A DNA stretch of 64,000 bases. Source: Pseudonocardia sp. T1-2H. Its GTDB lineage: Bacteria; Actinomycetota; Actinomycetes; Mycobacteriales; Pseudonocardiaceae. The stretch is from the NCBI RefSeq assembly GCF_038039215.1, contig NZ_JBBPCL010000001.1, positions 6,076,001-6,140,000 of the forward strand, in the 5' to 3' direction. This document shows positions 1-9,262 of this stretch, one piece after another (position 1 is the stretch's first letter; every line of letters begins with the position of its first letter). The position numbers and the translations under genes are program-made. The notes under the pieces were generated by a model, which did no database searches, was not told where the DNA came from, and saw only the letters and a program-made list of their open reading frames with translations.

Positions 1-301
1 GCCGGCCGGCGATGTCCCGGTCCAGGTCCTTGAGGATCCGCACCACGCCCGACGACGACGTCGACGAGCCGTACGAGCTGACCGCCATGAACTCCAGCTG
101 CACCGGCAGCGGCATGGCCCGTGCGAAGTCCGTCATGAACATCACCGCGCCCTTGAGGACGCCGACGAGCAACAGGTCGTTCGGGGCGCCCCCGTCGCAC
201 GAGTCGGCGTAGTCCTTGCCGATCTCCTCGGCCAGCTCGGCGGTCTTGTCGCGAATCTGCTGTTCGGTGACCAGGACGGACGCGATATCGCCGTCGTACA
301 C
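1..301 (-). CDS. hpt: Hypoxanthine phosphoribosyltransferase, N-terminal 100 residues (runs off window)
   Basis: Purine salvage enzyme that converts hypoxanthine or guanine plus PRPP to IMP or GMP in the cytosol. The reading frame begins [15 protein letters not shown] and continues through [13 protein letters not shown] and [12 protein letters not shown], the usual N-terminal half of bacterial HPRTs. The PRPP-binding loop with its acidic pair should follow immediately but lies outside the window. I chose the GTG at 301 because AGGAGG lies 6 nt upstream and the protein then starts where the family normally does. It follows tilS on the same strand with a short gap, the standard actinobacterial tilS-hpt order, usually followed by ftsH. 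Identity is secure; only the 3' end is missing. Confidence 0.93.
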   Translation of the reverse strand, partial: MYDGDIASVLVTEQQIRDKTAELAEEIGKDYADSCDGGAPNDLLLVGVLKGAVMFMTDFARAMPLPVQLEFMAVSSYGSSTSSSGVVRILKDLDRDIAGR

Positions 302-335
302 GCCGATGCCTCCTGCATTTCAACGGATGGGCTGC

Positions 336-1282
336 TCAACGGATGTGCAGCACGAGCCTGCCACGCTCGCGGACCAGGTCCAACCCGCCCGGCAGCCGCG
401 GGCCGCCCTGACCGCGCCACGCGCCCACGAGATCGTCCGCCGCGCGCAGGTGCGCGTCGGTGAGCGGACCGGTTCCGTGATCGCGCAACCAGGAGCGGAG
501 CACCCGGCGGCGCACCGCGGCCGGGATTCCGGCGAGCTCGGCGACGTCCAGCGCGCCGTCGCGCTCTGCGGCGCATCTCACCCGGGACGCCCACCCGTCG
601 AGCGCCGCGGCGTCCTCCCGGAGCTGGCCCGCGGTGCGTGCCAGGGCCTCGGCGACGCCGCCCGCGAGCACGTCCTCCAGCAGCGGGAGGACCTCGTGCC
701 GCAGCCGGACCCGGGTGAAGCGCGGATCGGCGTTGTGGGGGTCCTCCCACGGGGTGAGCCCTCGTGCCGCGCACGCGGCACGGGTGTCCGCGCGGCGCAC
801 GGCGAGCAGGGGGCGCAGCCACGGCGCGTCCCACTCGCGCATCCCGGCGACCGAGCGGGGGCCGGAGCCGCGGCCGAGGCCGAGCAGGACCGTCTCGGCC
901 TGGTCGTCGAGGGTGTGGCCGAGCAGGACGGCGGACCGTGGCTCGGGCCGCGCGGCGTCGAGGGCGGCGTAGCGGGCCCGCCGCGCGGCGGCCTCGGTCC
1001 CCCGGCCCCCTCGACGACGACGGGGTGCACGTCCGCCGTGATGCCCCGCTCGCGCAGCTGGGCGGCGAGCTCCCGGGCGCGTTCGGCGGAGCCCTCCTGG
1101 AGGCCGTGGTCGACCACGGCGGCGCGGGCGTCCGGCCGTTCGGCGTGCGTGGCGAACAGGAGCGCGAGGGAGTCCGCGCCGCCGGAGCAGCCGACGAGGG
1201 GTGGCGCGGCGCGGACGTCGTCAGGCAGGCGGGCCAGGGCGGCCCGGACCGCCCGCCGCACCGCCCCCGGATCCCCCGCCAC
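336..1282 (-). CDS. tilS: tRNA(Ile)-lysidine synthase, frameshifted in this sequence
   Basis: TilS uses ATP and lysine to convert C34 of the CAU-anticodon tRNA-Ile to lysidine. The N-terminal part, read from about 1282, has the PP-loop motif CSGGADS and VVDHGLQEGS. The C-terminal part, in another frame down to the stop at 336, has MREWDAPWLRPLLAVRRAD and the C-terminal substrate-binding region. The frames are joined by a one-base deletion near 994-1010, in or beside C runs. Restoring one base gives the expected GGPEAAARRARYAAL segment. Start is GTG 1282 or GTG 1261; I cannot decide. Because tilS is normally essential and the rest is intact, a sequence error is more likely than a real pseudogene. 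Confidence 0.85.
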
Positions 1283-1324
1283 CCCGCAACCCTCGCACGG
1301 GTCGTCGAAAGGCGCGTTGAGCCT

Positions 1325-1363
1325 CCACAACGCGGCCACAGGCCCGCGGGAAGCGCGTTGTGG
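1325..1363. repeat. Inverted repeat with CCACAACGCG arms (repeat family C)
   Basis: The arms CCACAACGCG (1325-1334) and CGCGTTGTGG (1354-1363) are perfect complements around a 19-nt loop, in the gap between the zinc protease stop and tilS. The outer side reads CGCGTTGTGGCTCC, the reverse of the GGAGCCACAACGCG words found near 48.8 kb, so this is a member of a dispersed short repeat family. A terminator role for the upstream gene is possible. Confidence 0.6.
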
Positions 1364-1389
1364 CTCCGCGACGCGGAGGAGGGTCGAGT

Positions 1390-2466
1390 TCACCGGGTGC
1401 GGACCAGCCACTTCTCCGGGCTGCCCAGCTCCCCCCGGGTCGGGAGGGTGTCCGGGCTGGTCCAGATCCTGTTGAAGCCGTCCATTCCGATCGCCCCGAC
1501 CACGTGGTCGGTGAAGGCGGCGCCGACGGCGTACTGCTTCATCTTCGCCTCGACACCGAGCAGCGCCCGCAGGATCCGGTCCACGATCCCGCCACCGCGG
1601 CGGCGCACGGTGAAGCGCTCCCGGATCGTCGCGACGCTGGGCACGACGCCCGGGCCCGCGGCGTCCATCACGTGGTCCGCGTGGCCCTCGAGCAGGGTGG
1701 TCAGGGCGAGGAGGCGATCCAGGACCGCGCGCTGCTCGGGGCCCTGCAGCAGCTCGACGAGCGCGAGGGTGTCCCCTCGGGAGTCCTTGAAGGCCCTGAT
1801 CGCGTCCGGCAGCCGGTCGAGCATCCCGGCCTGCCGACCCGGGTCCCCGATGGAGAGGAACTGGCCGATCTGGTCGGCGAAGTAGTCCCGCAGCCACGGG
1901 ACGGCGGTGAACTGCAGCCGGTGCGTCGCCTCGTGCAGGCAGACCCAGAGCCCGAAGTCCTCGGCCGGGACGTCCAGGGCCTGCTGGGCGGCGAAGATGT
2001 TCGGCGCGACGAGCAGCAGCCGGCCCTCGCGGTCCGGGCCGCCGAAGGGGTCGTACTGGCCGAGCACCCGGCTGCCGACGAACGCGAGGACGCCGCCGAT
2101 CTGGAGGCCGGCCGTGGTGCCGGTGACCGCGCGCGCGGCCCGCGGGGTCTTCGGGAGGCGGGCCCCGGCCGTCAGCTGCGCCATGCCGTCGACGGCGGCG
2201 GCGGCCCACGCGGGCCGGTCCACGACGTCCGCGGGCAGGAGCGGGAGACCGGCTCCGAGCCCGGTGACGTCCCGGACGTGACCCTCGGCGACGGCCGCGT
2301 CCGAGCGCAGCCGGTCGACCAGTTCACGGGCGGTGGCCCGGTCCACCGGTGGGCCGTCCTGGACGAGCCGGGCGGCCGTGCGGCGGGCCAGCCCCCAGTT
2401 GATCGGGAGCCCCTGGGTGAGCTCCCGTTCGTCGGATCGGGCTGTCAGCCGGGCTGTCGACGTCAC
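1390..2466 (-). CDS. Zinc-dependent metalloprotease, DUF2342 / F420-associated family
   Basis: Predicted zincin of the actinobacterial family annotated as DUF2342 or 'coenzyme F420 biosynthesis-associated' protein (358 aa, typical length). The zinc site is visible as HEATH in LWVCLHEATHRLQF, with LEGHADHVMD further on as the probable third-ligand region. No signal peptide is evident, so it is probably cytosolic. Start is GTG. It lies between dacB and tilS on the same strand, as Rv3626c does in M. tuberculosis. The physiological substrate is not known; a role in F420 biosynthesis is only a historical label. Confidence 0.85.
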   Translation of the reverse strand: MTSTARLTARSDERELTQGLPINWGLARRTAARLVQDGPPVDRATARELVDRLRSDAAVAEGHVRDVTGLGAGLPLLPADVVDRPAWAAAAVDGMAQLTAGARLPKTPRAARAVTGTTAGLQIGGVLAFVGSRVLGQYDPFGGPDREGRLLLVAPNIFAAQQALDVPAEDFGLWVCLHEATHRLQFTAVPWLRDYFADQIGQFLSIGDPGRQAGMLDRLPDAIRAFKDSRGDTLALVELLQGPEQRAVLDRLLALTTLLEGHADHVMDAAGPGVVPSVATIRERFTVRRRGGGIVDRILRALLGVEAKMKQYAVGAAFTDHVVGAIGMDGFNRIWTSPDTLPTRGELGSPEKWLVRTR

Positions 2467-2503
2467 CGGCCCGAGGCTACGCGCGCCGAGCGGCGGCGCG
2501 GGG

Positions 2504-3943
2504 TCAGCGACAGCCGCAGCGGCTCAGGGTGGCGGCGATCGTGTCCAGCTTCGGCCGCACGGTCGCGGGGGACACACCGTTGGACATCAGCGCGAACACC
2601 AGCAACCGGCCGTCGACGTCCGTGACGACGCCCGCGAGGCTGCTCACCCCGGTCAGCGTCCCCGTCTTGGCCCGCACCACCCCGCGGCCGGCCGCCGAGG
2701 TGCCCTTCCCGAACCGGTCCGTCAGCGTGCCGTCGCCGCCCGCCACCGGCAGGCCGCTGATGATCGGGCGCAGGAACTCGGTGTCGTCCGGGCCCTCGGC
2801 GGGCGCCGCGGCGGCCCCCAGCACCGCCCCGAGCAGCCGCGGGGGCACCCAGTCGTCCGTGGACAGGCCGCTGCCGTCCACCATCACCGCGCCGGTGACG
2901 TCGAAGCCGGCCTGGGAGAGTGCCGCAAGGGTCTCCTGCGCCGCGCCCGCGAACGACGGATCGCCCTTCCGGGTGATCGCCAGCTTACGGGCGAGCGCCT
3001 CGGCCAGGACGTTGTCCGAGGTGGTCATCAGGTGTTCGACCAGCTGCGACACCGGCGCGGACACCACCACGCCGAGGTCCTGCGCGTCCGGTGGCGCAGT
3101 GCCCTCGGAGACCGCGCTCGCGCCGAGGCCCAGCTTCTTCGCGAAGGCGATGCCGGCCTGCCCTGCCGGGTCGTCGACGCGCGGGCCGTCCTGCTCGGCC
3201 GGGTCGATCCGGCCGCCGTCGAGCATCAGCGGCACCATCGGCGCCACGAAGCCGCCCGGGACGTCCGCGGGCTCCCAGCCTGGCGCGAGTGTCGGCCCGG
3301 TCCAGGCGCCGGTGTCGACCACGACCTTGCGGATCTGCTGGTTCGGCAACGCCTTCTCGACGTCCGCGACCAGGTCGTCGAGCCGGGCCGGGTCCGGGTA
3401 CACGGAGTCCTTGCCGGTGGGCAGCGCGGTGAGGGTGGGGTCCCCGCCGCCGACGAGCACGACCGTGTCCGGCGTCGCCCCGGCGACCACGCGGGTGGCG
3501 AACCGATCGGTGGAGTCCAGGGTCAGCAGCGCCGCCGCGGCCGTGAGCAGCTTGCCCGTACTGCCCGGGACGAGCGCCTGATCCGGTGATAGTTGCCACA
3601 GCGGCCCCGCACCGCGCGGCGCGGCCGGGTCGACGACGACGCCCCCGAAGTCCCCGAGGCCCGACCCCTCGGTGACGGGCCCGAGTACCGAGGTGAGCCC
3701 GTTGCCGCTCGGCGTGGGCGCCGTCCCGGCGAGCGGGGCCAACTGCGGGACGGGTGCCGGGATGTTCGCGGCGGCACTCGCGGAGCGGCTGACGCCCAGG
3801 TCGGAGAGCAGCGACGGCGCCGAGAGCGCCACCGCCCCACCGCCCGCGGCGGCCATCGCGAGGACCACCAGGACGATGGTCAGGCGCCGCACACCGCGCC
3901 CGGGAAGCCGTAGAGTGTCACCGATCCGGCGGCCGAGACCCAC
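2504..3943 (-). CDS. dacB: D-alanyl-D-alanine carboxypeptidase/endopeptidase, PBP4 (S13) family
   Basis: Secreted or membrane-anchored penicillin-binding protein that trims peptidoglycan stem peptides. It is 479 aa from a GTG start. A hydrophobic segment at residues 20-40 (LTIVLVVLAMAAAGGGAVAL) is the signal or anchor. The active-site trio of the family is present: SxxK as S128-T-G-K131 in VPGSTGKLL, SxN as SDN in MTTSDNVLAEAL, and KTG in RAKTGTLTG. The inserted domain between the first two motifs is typical of PBP4. It is divergent from ppa and co-directional with the zinc protease, the order seen in mycobacteria (Rv3627c). Confidence 0.93.
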   Translation of the reverse strand: MGLGRRIGDTLRLPGRGVRRLTIVLVVLAMAAAGGGAVALSAPSLLSDLGVSRSASAAANIPAPVPQLAPLAGTAPTPSGNGLTSVLGPVTEGSGLGDFGGVVVDPAAPRGAGPLWQLSPDQALVPGSTGKLLTAAAALLTLDSTDRFATRVVAGATPDTVVLVGGGDPTLTALPTGKDSVYPDPARLDDLVADVEKALPNQQIRKVVVDTGAWTGPTLAPGWEPADVPGGFVAPMVPLMLDGGRIDPAEQDGPRVDDPAGQAGIAFAKKLGLGASAVSEGTAPPDAQDLGVVVSAPVSQLVEHLMTTSDNVLAEALARKLAITRKGDPSFAGAAQETLAALSQAGFDVTGAVMVDGSGLSTDDWVPPRLLGAVLGAAAAPAEGPDDTEFLRPIISGLPVAGGDGTLTDRFGKGTSAAGRGVVRAKTGTLTGVSSLAGVVTDVDGRLLVFALMSNGVSPATVRPKLDTIAATLSRCGCR

Positions 3944-4127
3944 GTGCGTCCGCTCCTCTCACGCCCGCGCGGAGTGAGCGGGCGGGTCGGCCGGTCACGA
4001 CCGGCCCGATGCGGTCCCCCACACTAGAGGTAGGCGCCGCGGCCGATCCGCCGACCGGCCCGGCCTGCAGAACACGGTCTGTACACGAGCGTGCACGGCA
4101 CGCACCGACAGCACAGGAGCACCAGAA

Positions 4128-4658
4128 GTGGACTTCGACGTCTTGATCGAGATCCCCAAGGGCGGACGCAACAAGTACGAGGTGGACCACAAGAGCGGGC
4201 GGATCCGGCTCGACCGGACCCTCTTCACCGCCACCCAGTACCCGGCGGACTACGGCTTCATCGAGGACACCCTCGGTGAGGACGGGGACCCGCTGGACGC
4301 CCTGGTCCTGATCCAGGAGCCGACGTTCCCGGGATGCCTCGTCCGGTCGCGGGCCATCGGCATGTTCCGGATGAAGGACGAGAAGGGCGGGGACGACAAG
4401 GTCCTCTGCGTCCCGGCGGACGACCCGCGCCAGGAGCACCTGCGGGACATCCACCACCTGCCCGAGTTCGACCGGGCGGAGATCCAGCACTTCTTCGAGA
4501 TCTACAAGACCCTCGAGCCGGGCAAGAGCGTCGAGGGCGCGATGTGGGTCGGCCGCGCGGACGCCGAGCGCGAGATCCACAACTCGTACAAGCGCGCCCA
4601 GGACGCCGCGGCCGCCGAGGCCGCCGCCCTCGAGGCCGGGGAGTCGGTCGAGCACTAG
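4128..4658 (+). CDS. ppa: Inorganic pyrophosphatase (family I)
   Basis: Hydrolyses pyrophosphate to phosphate in the cytosol and so pulls biosynthetic reactions forward. The 176-aa protein shows the family signature [10 protein letters not shown] with its metal-binding aspartates, [11 protein letters not shown] at the N terminus, and the [12 protein letters not shown] segment. Start is GTG 4128 with AGGAG about 10 nt upstream; the product starts [12 protein letters not shown], the standard N terminus. The C-terminal tail is Ala/Glu-rich, as in other actinobacterial enzymes. It is divergent from dacB and ends 13 bases before the convergent marR-type gene. Confidence 0.96.
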   Translation: MDFDVLIEIPKGGRNKYEVDHKSGRIRLDRTLFTATQYPADYGFIEDTLGEDGDPLDALVLIQEPTFPGCLVRSRAIGMFRMKDEKGGDDKVLCVPADDPRQEHLRDIHHLPEFDRAEIQHFFEIYKTLEPGKSVEGAMWVGRADAEREIHNSYKRAQDAAAAEAAALEAGESVEH

Positions 4659-4671
4659 GCCCCGAAGGGCC
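4658..4671. terminator. Small hairpin between convergent ppa and MarR genes
   Basis: GGCCC and GGGCC pair around a CGAA tetraloop in the 13-nt gap between the two stop codons. The stem is only 5 bp and there is no T tract, so its role as a bidirectional terminator is tentative. Confidence 0.35.
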
Positions 4672-5145
4672 CTACCAGCCGCCCTTGTTCCACCGGTCCT
4701 CCAGGACCGACGTGAACCGGGACAGCAGCCGGGTGAGCGTCTCGCGCTCACCCGGCTCCCAGTCCGCCAGCATGGCGGCGATCCGTTCGTTGCGGATCTT
4801 GCGGTTCTCCTCGAACACGCGGCGGCCCTCCTCGGTCGCCGAGAGCACGGTGACGCGCCCGTCGCTCGGGTCCGCGGTGCGGGCCACGTAGCCGAGCCGC
4901 ACCAGCTGCGCGATCTGCCGGCTCACCGTCGACGGGTCCGAGTGCACGGCCTCGGCGAGCGCCCCGGCCCGTTGCGGGCCGTCCTTCACCAGGTGCACGA
5001 GCAGCAGGTAGGCCGAGCGCTCGACGGCGTCCGGGTTCTCGGCCTGGTACTGGGCCTGAGCCCGGTCCACCAGCCGGAGCAACCGGACCAGCTCGGTGCC
5101 GAGCTCGTCCGCCCCCGCGATGGGGGCGGACGGCGGCTCCGTCAC
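4672..5145 (-). CDS. MarR family transcriptional regulator
   Basis: DNA-binding regulator with a winged helix: RAGALAEAVHSDPSTVSRQIAQL is the helix-turn-helix and DPSDGRVTVLSATEEGR the wing, both characteristic of MarR proteins. The reading frame is open further upstream, but the GTG at 5145 gives a 157-aa protein beginning MTEPPSAPIAG, and the upstream extension would run into the thiolase gene. It lies 26 bases downstream of the thiolase on the same strand, so it may be co-transcribed with it. Target and ligand are not evident. Confidence 0.85.
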   Translation of the reverse strand: MTEPPSAPIAGADELGTELVRLLRLVDRAQAQYQAENPDAVERSAYLLLVHLVKDGPQRAGALAEAVHSDPSTVSRQIAQLVRLGYVARTADPSDGRVTVLSATEEGRRVFEENRKIRNERIAAMLADWEPGERETLTRLLSRFTSVLEDRWNKGGW

Positions 5146-5171
5146 GTGCCTGCCCCCGTTCCTGCCTGCCT

Positions 5172-6382
5172 TCAGACCTTCTCGAAGACCGCGGCGAGGC
5201 CCTGTCCGCCGCCGATGCACATCGTCTCGACCCCGTAGCGGGCGTCCCGGCGCACCATCTCCCGCGCCAACGTGGCCAGGATCCGCCCACCCGTGGCCCC
5301 CACCGGATGCCCCAACGAGATCCCCGAACCGTTCACATTCGTCCGCTCGAAATCCGTCGGGGTGAACCCCCACTCCCGGGTACACGCCAACACCTGCGAG
5401 GCGAACGCCTCGTTCAACTCGATCAGATCCACGTCCTTGAGCGCCAACTCCGCAGCGTCCAACGCCTTGGCCACCGCCGGGACCGGCCCGATCCCCATCG
5501 TCCTCGGCGCCACCCCACCCAGCCCCCAGGACACCAACCGCACCAACGGCCGCAACCCCAGCTCCGCCGCCCTCTCCGGGCTGGTCACCACACAGACCGC
5601 CGCACCATCGTTCTGCCCGGACGCATTCCCCGCCGTCACCGTGGCGTTCTCGTCCTGCTTGCCCAGGATCGGGCGCAGCCTCGCCAACGTCTCGATGCTC
5701 GAATCGGGCCGGATGTGCTCATCCCGCTCCACCACCGTGTCACCCTTACGAGCCCGCACCGTGACCGGCACGATCTCCTCGGCGAAGCGGCCCTCGGCCG
5801 CCGCCGCGGCCGCCCGCCGATGCGAACGCACCGCGTACTCGTCCTGCTCCTCCCGCGGAATCCGGTACTCCGCCCGCAGGTTCTCCGCCGTCTCGATCAT
5901 CCCGCCCGGCACCGGGAAATTCTTCCCCCCGCGGTCACCCGCCCCCGCGCCAGCGAATCGTTCAGCAACACCCCCGGCCCGCCCTTGGCGCCCCAGCGCA
6001 TCGCCGTGGAATAGAACGACGCGTTCGACATCGACTCCGCCCCACCGGCCAGCACCACCTCCGACGCCCCGGTCTGCACCTGCATCGCCGCATACAGCAC
6101 CGCCTGCAACCCCGACCCGCACCGCCGGTCGATCTGCAACCCCGACGCCGTCACCGGCAACCCCGCGTCCAACGCCGCCACCCGCCCGATCGCCGGCGCG
6201 TCCATCGACGGATAACAGTTGCCCAACAACACATCGTCCACCGACTCCGGCGGCAACCCGGTGCGCTCCATCAACGCCCGGATCACCGTCGAGGCCAACT
6301 CGTGCGCCGGCACGTCCCGCAACGTGCCCCCGAACCCCCCGACCGGGGTCCGCAACGGCTCGCAGATGACCGCGTCCCGCAT
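5172..6382 (-). CDS. Thiolase (acetyl-CoA C-acyltransferase), frameshifted in this sequence
   Basis: Catalyses thiolytic cleavage or condensation of acyl-CoAs. The N-terminal half begins MRDAVICEPLRTPVGGFGG and has the nucleophile Cys in LQIDRRCGSGLQA. The C-terminal half has NEAFASQ, GHPVGATGGR and the second Cys in ETMCIGGGQG. The halves are in different frames, joined where a C run (5935-5940) is one base short; adding it gives GRVTAGGKNFPVPGGMIETA, the canonical junction. The repaired length is about 403 aa, normal for thiolases. The ATG at 6382 has AGAAGAG upstream. It lies between the MaoC and MarR genes on the same strand. Confidence 0.88.
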
Positions 6383-6416
6383 CTCTTCTCGCTCCTCGTT
6401 CGGATCTTCGTAGAAC

Positions 6417-6872
6417 TCAGCTGTACTGGCGGGTGAGCCACTCGGCGACGATCGCCGGGCGCTCCGAACCCTCGAGCTCGACAGTGATCTTGGTGGTGAT
6501 CTGGACCGCGCCGCCGCCCGCGTCCGCGACGTCGACGAGCTCGACATTGCCCCGTACCCGGCTACCCACGGGGACCGGGGAGGTGAACCTCACCTTGTTC
6601 AACCCGTAGTTGATGCCCATCTTGACGTTGTCCACCCGGTACACCTGGGAGACCAGCACCGGGAGCAGCGACAGGGTGAGGAAGCCGTGGGCGATCGTCT
6701 TGCCGAAGGGCCCGTCCTTGGCCCGCTCGGCGTCCACGTGGATCCACTGGTGGTCCCCGGTCGCCTCGGCGAACTGGTCGATGTGGGACTGCTCGACCGT
6801 CACCCAGTCCGAGGCCCCGAGCTGCGAGCCCTTGGCCTGGCGAAGTTCGTCGACACCGTTGAAGACGCGCAT
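6417..6872 (-). CDS. MaoC-type (R)-specific enoyl-CoA hydratase/dehydratase
   Basis: Hot-dog-fold hydratase of 151 aa, the usual length of single-domain MaoC/NodN proteins. The hydratase motif is visible: DQFAEATGDHQWIHVD supplies the catalytic Asp/His pair, followed by GKTIAHGFLTLSLLP. It probably hydrates trans-2-enoyl-CoA intermediates. It is followed by a thiolase on the same strand 34 bases away, so the two may act in one beta-oxidation-like route. ATG 6872 has AAAGGGTGG upstream. Confidence 0.85.
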   Translation of the reverse strand: MRVFNGVDELRQAKGSQLGASDWVTVEQSHIDQFAEATGDHQWIHVDAERAKDGPFGKTIAHGFLTLSLLPVLVSQVYRVDNVKMGINYGLNKVRFTSPVPVGSRVRGNVELVDVADAGGGAVQITTKITVELEGSERPAIVAEWLTRQYS

Positions 6873-7139
6873 GATCCACCCTTTCGGCGAGCTTGTGCTT
6901 TCGCGTCACCCTGCCACAGGGTCGGACGTTCGTTCGGTGTCCTCGGCCACGGGCGTGCGGCCATCGGGCGAGCGGCACGGCCCGGGGCGGGCCGCGGCCG
7001 GGAGCCCACCCCGGCCGGGTGTTCGGCGCCCGGACGGACCGCCCGGCGCTACGGGCCGCGACGAGGCGTTGCTCCGTTCGGCAACCGCAGGTCCGGCACA
7101 CTATCGTTCGCCCCGGCGCGAGTGCTCGGGACGGGAACG
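6873..7139. other. Intergenic region between the divergent MaoC and MEDS genes
   Basis: No convincing gene is present. A possible -10-like CACACTAT lies near 7098-7105 for rightward transcription. The remaining sequence is GC-rich with no repeat or clear operator that I can identify. Confidence 0.4.
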
Positions 7140-7193
7140 ATGACCACCGTGGGAACGGGTGACGCCCCCCGGCTGCGGGGTGGCCAAGGATGA
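7140..7193 (+). CDS. Possible 17-residue leader peptide overlapping the MEDS gene start
   Basis: ATG 7140 opens a 17-codon frame (MTTVGTGDAPRLRGGQG) whose TGA overlaps the ATG of the next gene as ATGA. This arrangement would allow translational coupling. There is no recognisable domain and only a weak ribosome site (GGGA), so it could be a chance frame. Confidence 0.25.
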   Translation: MTTVGTGDAPRLRGGQG

Positions 7194-8134
7194 GCGGCTC
7201 CTCTGTCGAGACCACGGCGGGGATGGTGCACGAGGGCGTCCTCCACGAGGGCCCGGAGCACCTGGCCGCGCAGTTGCGCGAGCCGCTGGCCGGAGCCGTC
7301 TCCGACGGCGAGCGCGTCGTCGCCGTCATGGACGACCTGACCCGCGAGGCCGTGAGCGCCGCGTTGGGCACGGCCTCGGAGCAGGTCGAGTTCCTGGATC
7401 CCGTCGAGGTGCACCGCGTCCCCGCCTTCACCGTGGCCTCCCGCTGGGGCCGGCTGACCCGCAACGCCGGGCGGCCCGGAGCGCGCACGACGGTCGTCGC
7501 CCAGCACTTCGCGGACGTCGCCGGACTCGGGCCGGAGCACTGGATCCGGCTCGACGCCGCGCTGAACGTGGTGCTCGAGGGCCTGCCGATCACGATGCTC
7601 TGCCCCTGCCCGCAGGATCCCGAGACGCTGTCGATCGTCCGGGCCACCCACCCGACGCTGCGGATCGACGGTCAGCGCGTCCCCAACGACCAGGTCCGGG
7701 ACCCGATCGAGATCGTCGCGGAGTACCCGCCGCCCCCGCCGCCCGAGCTCGGCCCGCCGACGGCGCGCCTGGAGTTCCGGCTCGCGGACCTGCACGCGCT
7801 GCGCCGCCTCGTCGCCGCGGTGGCCGCCCGGGCCGGCCTGGGCCAGGAGCGCGCCGCGGACATCGTCCTCGCGGTGAACGAGATCGCCACCAACAGCGTC
7901 GAGCACGGCCCCGGCCTCGGCGTCCTGCGGCTGTGGGCGGACGGCACCGGGATGGTCGCCGAGGTGCACGACACCGGGCGGACGACGATCCCGTTCCCCG
8001 GCATGGTCGCCCCACCGGCGTCCGGCGAGCGCGGGCGCGGGTTGTGGCTCGCCTCGGAGCTGACGGACGTCCTGCAGGTGTGGAGCGACGAGCGGAGCGG
8101 CACCGTCACCCGACTGCGGATGGACCTCGGCTGA
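7190..8134 (+). CDS. MEDS-domain sensor with C-terminal anti-sigma-type histidine-kinase-like ATPase
   Basis: 314-aa putative cytosolic signalling protein. Residues about 15-175 resemble the MEDS (DcmR sensory) domain, including the CPCPQDPETL segment that corresponds to the CPYD-type region. Residues about 200-310 form an RsbW-like HATPase: N box NEIATNSVEHG, G1 box VHDTG, G2 box GERGRGLWLA. No DHp domain or phospho-acceptor His is visible, so it should act as a Ser kinase or anti-sigma switch, not as a two-component kinase. A proline run (EYPPPPPPELGPP) links the domains. No partner sigma factor or antagonist is adjacent. Confidence 0.8.
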   Translation: MSGSSVETTAGMVHEGVLHEGPEHLAAQLREPLAGAVSDGERVVAVMDDLTREAVSAALGTASEQVEFLDPVEVHRVPAFTVASRWGRLTRNAGRPGARTTVVAQHFADVAGLGPEHWIRLDAALNVVLEGLPITMLCPCPQDPETLSIVRATHPTLRIDGQRVPNDQVRDPIEIVAEYPPPPPPELGPPTARLEFRLADLHALRRLVAAVAARAGLGQERAADIVLAVNEIATNSVEHGPGLGVLRLWADGTGMVAEVHDTGRTTIPFPGMVAPPASGERGRGLWLASELTDVLQVWSDERSGTVTRLRMDLG

Positions 8135-8194
8135 GCGCTCCCCGCCCGCGCGGTTGGCGGCGGTGGATGCCGCGGCGAGCCGCGTGACCCGCGC

Positions 8195-9205
8195 TCACGC
8201 CCCGTCGAGCTCCAGCAGCAGCTTCCCGGTGTTCTCGCCCTTGAACAGCCGGAGCAGGACGTCCGGGAAGTCCCCGACACCACCGCGGACGACGTCGTGG
8301 CGGCTGTGCAGCCTCCCCTCGGCGATCCACCGCGCCATCTCTGCGGCGGCCTCCGGGTAGCGCTGCGTGAAGTCCGTCACCACGAAGCCCTCCATCCGGG
8401 CGCGGTTGACCAGGAGGCTGAGGTAGTTCGCGGGGCCGGTCGGCTTGCCGGTCTTGTTGTACTGGCTGATCGCACCGCAGATCGGCACCCGTGCGTGCGT
8501 GCGGAGGCGGCCGAGCGCGGCGTCCAGGATCTCGCCGCCGACGTTGTCGAAGTACACGTCGACGCCGTCCGGGGTCTGCGCGCGCAGCGCCTCGACGAAG
8601 TCCGCGGACCGGTAGTCGACGGCGGCGTCGAAGCCCAGCTCGTCGACGAGCCAGGCGCACTTCCGCGGCCCGCCCGCGATCCCGACGACCCGGCAGCCGC
8701 GGATCTTCGCCAGCTGCCCGACGATGCTGCCCACCGCACCGGCGGCCCCGGACACGAGCACCGTCTCGCCGTCCTTCAGCGCCCCCACCTCGAAGAGCCC
8801 GAAGTACGCCGTCATCCCCGGCATGCCGAGCACGGCGAGGTTCGTGGGCAGGTCCGCGTCCGGGGCGAGCTTCTGCACGCCGCGACCGTCCGAGACGGCA
8901 TACGTCTGCACGCCGAACAGGCCCGTGACCAGGTCGCCCACGGCGAAGTCCGGATGCGCCGTCGCCACGACCTCGCCACCGGCGAAGGCCCGCATGACCT
9001 CGCCGATCTGCACCGGCGGCACGTAGGAACGGCCCTCGTTCATCCACCCGCGCATCGCCGGGTCCAGCGAGACGAACCGGACGGCGACGACGAACGTGCC
9101 CTCGGCGGGGTCCCCGATCTCCGACTCGGTGTGGTCCCACACCTCCGGCGTGGGAAGGCCCGAGGGCCGCGCGGCGAGGCGGATCTGGTGGGTCGCGAAC
9201 GTCAT
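8195..9205 (-). CDS. MDR-family NADP-dependent oxidoreductase (curcumin/prostaglandin reductase type)
   Basis: Zinc-independent medium-chain reductase that saturates C=C bonds of enones. The 336-aa protein shows the Rossmann motif SGAAGAVGSIVGQLAK at mid-protein, then YFDNVGGEILDAAL and GAISQYN, which are hallmarks of the leukotriene B4 dehydrogenase/CurA subfamily. ATG 9205 begins MTFATHQIRLAARP. The frame is open much further upstream, but that extension is low-complexity antisense to the next gene. It is divergent from the SirB1-like gene. Confidence 0.88.
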   Translation of the reverse strand: MTFATHQIRLAARPSGLPTPEVWDHTESEIGDPAEGTFVVAVRFVSLDPAMRGWMNEGRSYVPPVQIGEVMRAFAGGEVVATAHPDFAVGDLVTGLFGVQTYAVSDGRGVQKLAPDADLPTNLAVLGMPGMTAYFGLFEVGALKDGETVLVSGAAGAVGSIVGQLAKIRGCRVVGIAGGPRKCAWLVDELGFDAAVDYRSADFVEALRAQTPDGVDVYFDNVGGEILDAALGRLRTHARVPICGAISQYNKTGKPTGPANYLSLLVNRARMEGFVVTDFTQRYPEAAAEMARWIAEGRLHSRHDVVRGGVGDFPDVLLRLFKGENTGKLLLELDGA

Positions 9206-9262
9206 GGCCCCATCTAGCCATGTCGTTGGCCGGGCCCGCAGCGGCGGGTGCAGGATGTCGGG

